Assembly: GCA_027475525.1 (NCBI GenBank) | Contig: JAMWFC010000070.1 | Location: 620,001-684,000, forward strand | From: Macrolepiota albuminosa | Taxonomy: Eukaryota > Basidiomycota > Agaricomycetes > Agaricales > Agaricaceae | DNA: 64,000 nucleotides | Reading direction: 5' to 3' | Position numbers and translations under genes: made by a program | Notes under the pieces: model-generated | Database searches by the model: none | What the model was told of the DNA's origin: nothing | What the model saw: the letters and a program-made list of their open reading frames with translations, nothing else | Shown: one piece after another, positions 48,056 to 57,842 of the stretch | How positions within the stretch are numbered: position 1 is the stretch's first letter | How the letters are laid out: every line of letters starts with the position of its first letter

Positions 48056-48711
48056 GTATGTCATGTACTGGATTTCCAACGAATTCATGCATTGCAGCTC
48101 TTCGAGAAGTTCGCTGCATTTTTTTTCGTATTGTTACGAGGTATTTGGGACAATGTTCGAATTTTGAAGGATGTACTGGATAATAAGCCACGATATCAAT
48201 AAGGGGATCGATTAGTCCGTTGGAAAGGAAACGTGACCAGAGCTCAGTACCTTGGAATAGAAATAGAAATAGAAATAGATAGAGTGTATCTAATTATGTG
48301 ACTTGTGGTGACTCATGGAGCCAAGCAACTCCCATATCTTCATATCTTGGCCCCCTGCTGCTTTCGACCCTCAAAATTTTTTCATCGATAAGTTTGTAGC
48401 GTGTTCGAAGCATGGGAATAGCGTGTATATGTATCGCTTGGAGATGACATCCGAATGAAGTGTTGCAGCGTTGTCAGCAGCGCGGCCTGTCAAAACTATG
48501 TGGTAACTTTGGTGGATTTTGACAGTCCTTGGCGTAGATCAATCTTTGAGCAAACAAGTCAGGTGTTTGTTCCGGTCTTTTAATTCTTTGTTTCCTGGCT
48601 CCCATCATCTCGTTTCTACCTTTCCTGACGCTGCATTCTACCACCTCCGACGAGTCTCTCACTCCTTGGAACCACACTCGTTAAGATCGTCTAGAGTCCA
48701 CGATATCACAA

Positions 48712-49788
48712 ATGTATTTTGGATCTGCTCTGTTGTCTTTCCTTATCCTGCCCTTGGCTGTCCTGGGCCATTCTCCTCGTGGCGACGTACATACACGCCA
48801 CCACCAGCTTGCGAAGCGCGCAGCTGGAGAAGTTGAGTTGCACAAAAGATTCTCGGCCGCTAGGTGGACTTTTTATGATGTCGGCCTGTGAGTCCATGAA
48901 TTCTCATTATATCGATATGGTCTAAGCATCGATCGTAGTGGTGCTTGCGGAAAAACTAATGGTCCGAACGATTTCGTACGTGTAGACCTCTTCCTATCTT
49001 GTTGTCCCCATTAACGTGCCTTTTATATAGATTGTTGCGCTGAACAGTGCTGTGCGTTAATGTCTTCCAATTCCACCTGTATCGACTTCTGATTTTCAAG
49101 TCTTTTCCTGGATAGCAATATGGTGGAGGATATCCGGGCCCTCACTGTTTCCAAACCATTACCATGACATACAATGGAAAAACAACCACTGCCACTATCA
49201 TGGACGAGGTCAATCGCCCTTCTTTATCGTATAACTACAAGGACTTATCTTAGCGTCGCTAAACAGTGTCCTGGCTGCCCTTACGGGGGCCTTGACCTTT
49301 CACGTGGTCTCTTCACGTTTTTTGCCCCTGAATCTGTCGGTGTCCTCTATGGTGAATGGTCCTTTGGTAACGGTGCGCCTGCACCCGCTCCCAAGCCTAC
49401 GACCACGAAAGAGGCCCCTCCTCCCCCGCCCAAGACCACCTCAACCAAAGAGGAGCCCACTACGACCTGGAAGCCTGAACCCACAACTACATGGAAGCCC
49501 GAGCCCACGACTACATGGAAGCCCGAGCCCACAACCACTTCGAAACCCGAGCCAAAAACCTCATCGACAAAGACGACATTCTCTTCCTCTTCCTCTTCCA
49601 CGCACAGCTCCAGTTCCTCCAGTTCAGCGTCGTCTGACTCGGTCATGTCCAGCTCCACCGTGTCTAGTTCGAAGACGTCAGTTACCCCGGCACCTTCTGG
49701 CTCCCAGCAGCCCTTGTTAAACCTCCAAGCCGTCGAAAATGTGTTCGGTGCTTTGGGCGGGATCGTTCTTGCTGGTGCCTCAGCTTGA
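48712..49788 (+). CDS. Secreted double-psi beta-barrel protein, paralogue 3
   Basis: Signal peptide MYFGSALLSFLILPLAVLGH, pro-region with two dibasic sites, QLAKR and VELHKR (residues 45-46), then FSAARWTFYDVGL. The DPBB domain continues GACGKTNGPNDF, microexon IVALNSA (49031-49051), QYGGGYPGPHCFQTITMTYN, TTATIMDECPGCPYGGLDLS and RGLFTFFAPESVGVLYGEWS. The tail has four tandem copies of TTTWKPEP-like units (about 49456-49550) and a Ser-rich region, ending LGGIVLAGASA. Domain and splice structure equal those of paralogues 1 and 2. It is 4.4 kb away from paralogue 2, which suggests a local duplication later separated by the H15-domain gene region. Confidence 0.87.
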
Positions 49789-50609
49789 ATTCTCGTCATC
49801 CTTTGAGTATTTATGGTGACAGCATACCTTTGAATGTCCCCTTGCGCTCCCATTTTTCTTTCTGATTTTACTGATTGGCATAGTTAATTGCTTCCTGGCT
49901 GGACACCATTGCATTATACCCTTGCATTGTTACCACCGATGTCACAAACTATTTACTAGTCCCCCATCATTTGATTTATTAGTCAATTGAATTGATCATA
50001 AGAGTGCGCCTACTTACACTGTCCGATGGAATTATAGACTCGTCGGAAATGGAGGGGAAGCATGATAGACAGTAAAAAGGAGCTGATCAAACCTGGTGTC
50101 AGCTTATGCTCAGCTACGTAAGGAAATGGAGGGGAAGCATGATAGACAGTAAAAAGGAGCTGATCAAACCTGGTGTCAGCTTATGCTCAGCTACGTAAGC
50201 ATGGATGTTTATTTCCTTCTCGAAACATGTTGATAAGATTTCGTTCTTGGATGAACTTTCAATAAAAGAGACAGCTCACGTTGGGAATTCATTTTTTGTT
50301 AGTCAAAAATTATCTTTTCCTCGAAGACAAAGGCACCAAATTTGGAAATGACAAAAACTATACAGTATGGAACCAAAGCGGAACTCGGGAGACCGACTGA
50401 AGGTCATTATCGTAGCCTACTTACAGTTACTGGCATAGGACAGTATTGGTATCTAGCATCGAAAAATAGTGTACAAGGTCTGAGCGATGATCTCACACCA
50501 AGATCGAGGTGCTTATGTGAGCCTAAACCCCCCTTTTTTTCTTTGAACCACTATATATATAAGTATACCATCTTGGAATCATCAGCCACTGCTCATCGTC
50601 GTCGCCATC
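49789..50609. other. Intergenic region, no gene seen
   Basis: 821 bp between paralogue 3 and the next plus-strand gene. It contains a seam (50045-50198) and a TATATATAA element near 50552, about 58 bp before the next ATG. Confidence 0.35.
50045..50198. repeat. 77-bp tandem duplication (assembly seam 21)
   Basis: Period 77, intergenic. Confidence 0.95.
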
Positions 50610-51762
50610 ATGTCCCACCTTGACCCTCTTGTTTCCCCAGCCTTATCTGCAGCCTCAAATATGTCATCTCTTTTTGATCTTTCCAACGATACATCCTCCT
50701 CTCGGTCCGATGGATCGGACGATGAGATCATCTACAACTTTTCAGAGGTTCCCTCTTTATCTGCAAACGAATTTTCTCGCATCGCTGTATCATCAGATGA
50801 CGACTTTGTCGTTCTAAGTCGTCCGAGATCGCAGCGCAGCACACCGGAAACAGAAGTATTTAACCATGACGAAGAAGCTCTAATGGGCGCTTCAGGCATT
50901 ACAGACCTTGTCGCCGGTTTGGCAGATCTCGCCATCACTCCGACATCTGGGCGTCGTCGTCGGGCGCTTCAGGCATTACAGACCTTGTCGCCGGTTTGGC
51001 AGATCTCGCCATCACTCCGACATCTGGGCGTCGTCGTCGGTGCAAAGGAAAGGCACCGCAGATTCCTGTTTCCGTCGCTGGGACAGTTGCAAAGAAGAAG
51101 AAGCCAAAGAAAAAGAATAAGAACAAATCACAACCTTCTTCAGTGGACGCTGCCGCCTCGTCGTCATCGTCCGGGTCATTGCCCCACTCCAAACGTGCAG
51201 CATCGACGACGCTCGTTACAGAGAAGCGTAAAGTGGCCAAGAGCGAGCCGAGTAAGGTCAAAAAGGAGAAATCCAATGGGTTAAGTGGACGACCCCTTGT
51301 AGAGAATCTTTCTGACAAATTCTCCGACTATTGCGAGAGCGACGTCGGTTCGCCTTCAATGTACGAGGAGGCTTTCGCCTTCATCACGTCGTACGTTGAC
51401 CTCTAATTGCTTTATTTCTTTCCTTTCACCATTGTAATAGATTCCTTTCCAATCCCGCGGCACGAAAGGACTCTGCTTGCCGTCTCACGCTCCTTCAGGC
51501 CCTTATCATCGAACTAGGCCTGGCGAAATCTTCCCTTCCTTGCTCTCTTCGCGCCGCTAAAGCTTACTTAAAGTCTCGCGCCTTCCTCAACATCAATGAG
51601 TATATCGCAGTGAGAGATCAGGGTCCTGCAGCAGTCCAGCGCATCCTGTATCCAAGTCGGACTGCATTGATCAAAGATATCCGCAAGAATAAGACAAAGG
51701 CACCCCGAGGATGGGTGAAGGACCATGGACTCCAGGTATTATTGGTTAAGTGCTATCAATGA
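50610..51762 (+). CDS. Unknown protein with acidic N-terminus and basic Lys-rich centre
   Basis: Start MSHLDPLVSPALSAASNMSS (ATG 50610). The N-terminal third is Ser/Asp-rich (RSDGSDDEIIYNFSEVPSLS). A block ALMGASGITDLVAGLADLAI leads to SGRRRR. The centre is strongly basic (KKKKPKKKNKNKSQ), a likely nuclear targeting segment. The C-terminal part, across one intron near 51390-51441, is an ordered helical region: NLSDKFSDYCESDVGSPSMY, EEAFAFITSFLSNPAARKDS, ACRLTLLQALIIELGLAKSS, LRAAKAYLKSRAFLNINEYI and AVRDQGPAAVQRILYPSRTA. I do not know the family; similar architecture is common in basidiomycete-restricted proteins. A seam (50885-51038) repeats the ALMGASGIT block and breaks the frame. The last bases could be spliced at a GTATTA donor instead of ending at 51762. 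Confidence 0.6.
50885..51038. repeat. 77-bp tandem duplication (assembly seam 22)
   Basis: Period 77, in the unknown gene at 50610-51762. Confidence 0.95.
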
Positions 51763-52483
51763 TCGAGTAATCTAGCCCTTTTTTCTTGACTGCTTTATCA
51801 TCTCCCAGTGGATATCCTCTTAAATATCTGTCTTCTGGCTTCCTAGCCCTGTGATTGCTTTTTTTTTTCTGCCTGGTACCCCGTACAACGCTTTCATCAG
51901 ACCCTCGATATCAATAGTTATGTAGGTCAATATATCAGCCGCTTTCAGTCTCTTGGAAGGCCAGCAGTATAAAACATCCAGAGTTCCGTACAGTGTTTGG
52001 ATATTACCGAGTCTCCTATAGCACTACTGACCATCTTGTGTGTCGCGGAACTAGAAATCGTGAATGTCTTATATGCCTGCCCATATATTCTTACCCCTGC
52101 CAGACCATCTCACATTGATACGGATATTTACATCTTATCAGACTCTATTGTATAAGATGGGCTGATACAACGCACGACATGCCCGAGGTCGACAGGTACA
52201 TTAACGAGTTTGATACCATGTGCCGGTCGGTGAATGTGAACGTCAGCAAGGTAACGTGGAACACAAGATGAAGAGAAAACTGATTGACGTGAATACACAC
52301 AGGTTAAAAAAACGGAGCCGAAGACATGTTTGGAATAGCCCTTTTTTTATAGCCTGGAGTCTCATTACTCTGTCCTCATGTGCGACATAACACATAGGTA
52401 GCATTCAAAGAACGAGCGGAGGTGGTGCAAAACACTCCCCGCTGATACCATCCCCTAACGAGACCGGAAATGATACTTTTTCC
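51763..52483. other. Intergenic region, no gene seen
   Basis: 720 bp between convergent genes. No frame, RNA gene or repeat is visible; it probably holds both 3' UTRs. Confidence 0.35.
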
Positions 52484-54562
52484 TCACGACACTATCTTCC
52501 AGTAAACAGCACTATTCTCGGGACCAACAACTGCACACTGCTCAACTTGCACATTGTTTTTCCATACCTTGCCGTGCAAGTCAAGAACCCTTTTCGCCGT
52601 GCGTCTACGGAGCATGAAGCGATCGCCTTCGGGTGTCTCAAGGACCGTTGGAATAGGAATACTTGATTTTTTGCCATTGCCGAGTTCGGATTCATAGTTC
52701 TTTCCCCATACGACGAGATCGCGCCCGCCGACGTCAGTCGTTGTGCCTGTGTTTAGCGTGAGCAAGACATGTCCCGTGGGGGATATCGTAACAGCATGTG
52801 GGGCGATAGGTTGGAGGCTTTGAGTAGCGTCGCTGTCTGCAAGGACGATGAGCGCATAGTTTTGAAAAAAGGGAGCTACTCACACTCGAGGAGGCCACTG
52901 ACATTCTTGGCACGTAACGGGGTGCTCTGTGAGCTACTATATGTATTACTGCCAAGACCGCCCCATCGACCATTGCCACAGACAAGGAGGTCGACTGTAG
53001 TAGGAGAGGAAGCGCTAGTGCGCTCCACAGTAAAAGCTGTCAATTCTCCACCTGCGGAAAAGGGCGAGTTCGAGAGGGGTCGACGACATTGAGGTTTCAA
53101 TCTTACCTGCTGTAATGTCCAAACACTTTGTGTTCTTTCGACTCGTGAAAGACTTCCAAAGAACGACTTCTGTCGGAACAACGATCGTATCTAACGCCAC
53201 ATTACTTCCCAACCCAGTTTGTCTGTATGGTTCCAAAGTTCAGCACAGGTAATCAGAATCGATCACTTGACTAACCCGGCATTATTGGCACCCCATGCAA
53301 GGACTCTCCCGTTTGGTGTGCGTGCAAAACTCGTCCTTGCACCTGCAGCGATTTGTGCGATCTGAATGCCTTTGAGAGTAGGAATCTCGAAAAAATTGGT
53401 ACAAAATCTGATGTTCGAATCGTCTATCCCAAGTAGGTGTTCTGATGTTGCAGGCGAAGAATCGGGGCGTGATACTCGAGAGGAGTTGGCGAAGGGATCA
53501 GCAAGAGATTTTGGAACGAGTTCGACATCAAGGTGACCGTTTGTTTTAGAACGATGGTGAACCGCAGGATTAGGAATCTGAAATTTGCGTAACCCAAGTT
53601 GGCCAAAAACATTGGCTTTCTTGTCTACTGGATGGGCAAAAGTTCTTCCCTTGGAAGTTAATGCCAGGACATGGTGGTCTCCGGCTTCAATTGAGATAAT
53701 TCTGTATCGATTTATGAGAGTGTTTATGAGGTTACTTGAAATGCTCACTTTTCGCCCCATGAGAGATGTTCCGCGGGAGTGATTTCGACAAAGTCAATGG
53801 TCTCATCTTCGCCCCAAAACCATCCTGTGCCCCACCATGAATCGCTGGACGGTGTGGGCGCACCTGCACGAAGGGTCTGCTTGTCAGACTTAGTCGATAA
53901 CGCATAGACTTTTCCAGATGCGGACAGTGCGTAGAGTTTTCCTTCAGTAAGCTTGAGTTTTTTGATATTCTGAAAAAGTTATCAAGACATGTCCACAAAG
54001 CGGAAGGCACTTGAAAAGCACCTTTTCTCTCAGTGTTAGAATCGGCTTCTTTTTCCGGTCATCTCCGCCTGTGAATCCATTGCCCCACTGATACACGTCA
54101 CCCCGAGAATCAACGCATGCTGCGGTGTCATTGTGAATCGCTAGATCACGAAGTGCAACTCCATCTAACCACTCTGCAATAGAAGGTGTTCTGATGACGT
54201 CTGTTCCATCCATTGTCAACGTGTTAGACCTGCTGATAGTCAGCCTATGTTTTAATGGAGTATTGTATGACATACTTGTTTGAACCCCATACGACGGTTC
54301 GAAGGTCGTCCGAATTTTCTCTGTCACTTCCTGTAACGAGAGTCGACTTTTTCTCAGTGGCATTTCCCAATGTAATTTGCGGGGCGGCGTCGTTATAAAC
54401 AGGTCGGTTGTTTATATACCAGAGGATGTACGCAGCAAATGCGCCAGACGAGACAACGATATGTGGACGGAAGCGTATGCGTGCATTACGCACGGTAGAA
54501 GATGCCTGGGAATGTAAATTGCGGAGATTAGTGTAAGAAGCGGACCCTGCACGTCTGAACAT
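52484..54562 (-). CDS. RCC1-repeat protein with mitochondrial targeting sequence (Fmp25-like)
   Basis: Start MFRRAGSASYTNLRNLHSQA (ATG 54560-54562; an in-frame ATG at 54635-54637 would add 25 residues). The N-terminus is basic and Ser-rich, followed by a single membrane segment (IVVSSGAFAAYILWYINN), as expected for a mitochondrial inner-membrane protein. RCC1-type blades follow: LRTVVWGSNK, RGDVYQWGNGFTGGD, AGDHHVLALTSKGRTFAHPV, AAGARTSFARTPNGRVLAWG and TVDLLVCGNGRWGGLGSNTY, then GGRDLVVWGKNYESELGNGK. It ends NSAVYWKIVS. Yeast Fmp25 has this layout and is linked to respiratory complex III assembly; the function here is inferred from that. About 600 residues in at least seven exons. Its upstream region is where the retrotransposon landed. 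Confidence 0.82.
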
Positions 54563-55003
54563 GGGTGTATTGTGAAAGAATAGACTCGCCCGTGAAACAT
54601 TTTGAGACAAATCTTGGCGCGTCGCGGTCACGTGCATCTAAGTAGGCAGTGGAGACCATCGCCGCGAATGTACGATATGTATCAGTTACAGACCGAATTT
54701 CAATAAATATGCCAGCGACTCGACAGTGTCGTGACTCAAGACTACCACGACCGTACCGCCTCCCTAAATTGCCGTCTTTCTTGCTCGAACAGCGAAGAGA
54801 CCAGTGCTTCGATCCTTGAGACCTTTTTTTGTATGGTTGTAGATGAAGATGCAATTCTCCGTTCAGTTCTCCCTGCCTACGTCTTGTCCAGCTCCACGAC
54901 AAGAGAAGTCCAATGACTTGCTACAGAAGATAAAGATATCACACCGAACTATTCTCTCTGGCGATCATACAGGGTTATTCATAACCGTAAGCCCGGACTT
55001 TGA
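54563..55003. other. Upstream region of the RCC1-repeat gene
   Basis: 441 bp between the RCC1 gene start and the target-site duplication of the retrotransposon. No gene seen. The retrotransposon sits about 445 bp upstream of the gene and could affect its promoter. Confidence 0.35.
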
Positions 55004-55008
55004 AATTA

Positions 55009-55350
55009 TGTCATGATTAAATATTTTACAATTAGATATTTTCAGATATATTTATTTATTTTTCCGATATATTTATTTATTTTTCCGAACTCCTTTATTC
55101 CTTGAAGTTCCGGTTTCGCAACTCCTTTTCTTTGTAGTTCCGGTTTTACAAGTATCCACAGGTGACGATGTTTTCTCCTAAAAACTACCTTTTATCGATT
55201 ATCACACTACCGCTCGGTTATCACAAGGACAATTAGATTAACATATGATTAGCAGAAAGTAAAGTATAAAAGCTCATGTATTCGATAGTCAACTCTAACT
55301 TCGTTGCTGTTGGTTTTTCTCTGATTTAATTATTAAGTCAGTTCCTGACA
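55009..55350 (+). repeat. 5' LTR
   Basis: 342 bp, begins TGTCA and ends TGACA. It contains an internal 22-bp tandem repeat (about 55044-55086, ATATATTTATTTATTTTTCCG), a TATA box TATAAAA at 55265-55271, and AACTTCGTTGC at 55297-55307, about 32 bp downstream, the likely transcript start. Confidence 0.95.
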
Positions 55351-55352
55351 TT

Positions 55353-55363
55353 GCAACGAAGTT
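55353..55363 (+). other. Primer binding site, probably self-priming
   Basis: GCAACGAAGTT starts two bases after the 5' LTR. It is the exact reverse complement of AACTTCGTTGC in the LTR, which lies where transcription should start. This is the Tf1-type arrangement, in which the first 11 nt of the element's own RNA prime minus-strand synthesis. A match to the initiator tRNA 3' end is not seen. Confidence 0.65.
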
Positions 55364-55875
55364 CCACACTCAGCCAAGGTCCCTAGCTCATCGTAGCCAG
55401 CGTCGTCCTCGCTGTTTCCCCCGTCACACTCGACACCAACACTTTACCCTCTCACTGCTTTTATCCTACTCGACCTCTACGCTAACCGCGTAACACAACA
55501 GACCTAAGTATATTTTATTCTCTTATCACCCTCATCACCGTTTGCCGGTGCTGCTAACGGTAGTCAGTAAATAGCGAGGAACCCTAGTTAGTAGGCACAA
55601 AAGGGCTGCTCCGAGGCACCCTCCAGAGTTGAACTGTTGGGCCTGTGTTCTTAAGTGAACCAGCTCTTCTTACACCAGTGCAATAGGCGGTAGTCACTCC
55701 GTTGAGCCTGGGTATTTAACAACTGCTCTCTGGTTTATCGGCGTGAACGTGCGTCGACTCGTGGCTGACGAAGATCTCGACTAGCTTCCTGCACGTGCTG
55801 TCCAAAGGCATATAATCGGCTGATTATATTGAGCTCTCACTTGCACACGTGTCACAGCCTTAACTACGCATACCC

Positions 55876-56973
55876 ATGTCATCCGACTCAGACCCTATGA
55901 CCACTACGGCACCAGAGGATGCAGTCAGCATCCTTCAAAGCGGGATCACTTCCATCCTTGATGCCATCAATCACCTTATCCCCACTTGGGGTGCCACCGC
56001 TGCCAACCTCGACGTCACCGCCCAGTCCGTAAATCAACTTGCAATAGCTACTGCCCAATCTGTTGACGCTTCCACCAACAATATTGCCGCTATCACAAAC
56101 CGACCCCAGCCACATATCAACGTGGCAGTCAACCCGAGAACTATTCCTCTTCCCGACGAGTTTAAAGGCTCCAGAGATAAGGCTATCTATTTCTTGCGGG
56201 CCTGCAACCAATATTTTGCGCAAGCTGAAGTTTCGAGGGATGAAGTAAAAGTGGCTACGGCATTGGCGTTAATGAAGGGAGAAAAGGCAAGCAAGTGGGC
56301 GGAAAACCAATTAGAACTGATTCAGGATGAAAGAGAGGGGGCACTTACTACCTGGGTAGTATTTCAAGCCGCGTTTAAAGACCATTTTGGGGATCGAACC
56401 CCTCAAGAAACTGCCGCCGCAAGAATTCGAACCCTCGCCATGGGAGATAGAGCAGCGGATGAATATAACACGGAATTCGACAACCTCAAGAATGACACAA
56501 GGTGGAATGAGGCAGCTCTCCTCGATCGCTACAAATTAGGCTTAGAAAAGAACCTCCTCATGAAAATCTACCAGTGCGACCCTCTTCCCAGAACGTTACA
56601 GGAGTGGCAGGACAAAGCGGATCTATTGGATCGTCAGTGGAGACAGTCTAAGGTTACGGCAGGGAGGGCGGAGGAAGAAAGACGTGGCATGAAAAGTTTG
56701 AATAAACAGGCGATCGCACCGCAGTCATCGACAACTCAGACCAAACATACCACTACTCCCAGCACTCAGACAGCCACTACCGCAGATCCGAACGCGATGG
56801 ATGTAGATGGGGCTCGTAAACGTGGGCCTCCTACTTGTTACAATTGTGGGAAAGTGGGGCATATCGCACGAAACTGCCGATCACCCAAAGTTATTAAAGT
56901 TGTGGAGGTGGGAGAAATGACGAACGAGATGAAGAAAGCAGTAGCGGCTCAGCTTCGTGAACAGGGTTTTTAG
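55876..56973 (+). CDS. gag: Gag
   Basis: 365 codons from ATG 55876 to TAG 56971-56973. The capsid-like retrotransposon gag domain covers roughly residues 90-240 (LPDEFKGSRDKAIYFLRACN, WAENQLELIQDEREGALTTW, FKDHFGDRTPQETAAARIRT). A CCHC zinc knuckle CYNCGKVGHIARNC (residues about 317-330) binds the RNA. The 525-bp leader before it (55351-55875) has no long frame. The last codons are CAG GGT TTT TAG; G GGT TTT is a classic -1 slippery heptamer leading into the protease frame. Confidence 0.9.
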   Translation: MSSDSDPMTTTAPEDAVSILQSGITSILDAINHLIPTWGATAANLDVTAQSVNQLAIATAQSVDASTNNIAAITNRPQPHINVAVNPRTIPLPDEFKGSRDKAIYFLRACNQYFAQAEVSRDEVKVATALALMKGEKASKWAENQLELIQDEREGALTTWVVFQAAFKDHFGDRTPQETAAARIRTLAMGDRAADEYNTEFDNLKNDTRWNEAALLDRYKLGLEKNLLMKIYQCDPLPRTLQEWQDKADLLDRQWRQSKVTAGRAEEERRGMKSLNKQAIAPQSSTTQTKHTTTPSTQTATTADPNAMDVDGARKRGPPTCYNCGKVGHIARNCRSPKVIKVVEVGEMTNEMKKAVAAQLREQGF

Positions 56974-56993
56974 ACGACTCGCCATATAGCCGA

Positions 56994-57842
56994 ATGGTCG
57001 GGTCTATGCAGGATTCTCAATTAGACATTAAAAATATTCTTCCCTCTCAATTTCAATCAGAATTTTTTGTCTCGAAAGAATCACAGGCTAACTTACATAA
57101 AGATATGGTAACAATAGGTTTGGTAGGAAGAGGAGGTGCCTCAACAATGGTCAAAGTGGAGCTTAAAAGATTAGACAATCAAAGTTCGTTTGGAGTTGAC
57201 TGTTTACTGGACTCAGGAGCGACGAATATGTTTATAAATCCACATTTTGCAAGAAAGAATAACCTTCCAATAGAAAAACTGCCACGCGCTATACCGGTTT
57301 TCAATGTCGATGGATCAAAAAACGAGAATGGATCGATCACCGAATACGTTAGCCTCTTGATGAAGTATCGAAACCATTCCGAAAAAGTCCATTTTTATCT
57401 CGCAAACATCGGAAAATCTGATGTTATCATTGGCCATAACTGGCTGCACAAACATAATCCTACAATAAATTGGCAAACCGGTGAAGTAGACTTGAACAGG
57501 TGCCCAAGTTCTTGCGGTAGGGGAAGGATTGAAAAATTGAAGAGTGAAGCGAAGGAACGAAAACGTAAGAAAGCAGAAAGACAACAGAAATCGGAGAAGG
57601 CGTTAGACGAAAAAGAGACGCCTAAGTCTGACAATAAGAAATTTCGTTGGTTAAAGGAAGGACATCAATACGTACGGTTTTTCCATCCAGATGTGGGCAT
57701 TTTTGATAGCCTCTTCTTCGAAAAGAGCCGTATGCCGGTAGCAGCGGTACTGAGAATAAACGCAACCTCGAATTTCACAACGCATAGCACAAAAAGAAAA
57801 GGAACGGGAACGAAAGAAGACCATGAGAGAAATGATACCTGA
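56994..57842 (+). CDS. pol: Retropepsin-like aspartic protease part of pol
   Basis: The frame is open across the gag stop (from before 56973), -1 relative to gag, and the first ATG is at 56994. The protease active site is CLLDSGATNMFINPHFARKN (residues about 68-87), with the second conserved region DVIIGHNWLHKHNPTINW. The C-terminal part is a Lys/Glu-rich linker. The frame ends at TGA 57840-57842, while the reverse transcriptase frame is one base away and open from about 57760. The segment QRIAQKEKERERKKTMRE in that frame is the usual linker, so a one-base change near 57755-57765 separates protease from RT. That could be an error, a mutation or a real frameshift. Confidence 0.85.
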   Translation: MVGSMQDSQLDIKNILPSQFQSEFFVSKESQANLHKDMVTIGLVGRGGASTMVKVELKRLDNQSSFGVDCLLDSGATNMFINPHFARKNNLPIEKLPRAIPVFNVDGSKNENGSITEYVSLLMKYRNHSEKVHFYLANIGKSDVIIGHNWLHKHNPTINWQTGEVDLNRCPSSCGRGRIEKLKSEAKERKRKKAERQQKSEKALDEKETPKSDNKKFRWLKEGHQYVRFFHPDVGIFDSLFFEKSRMPVAAVLRINATSNFTTHSTKRKGTGTKEDHERNDT

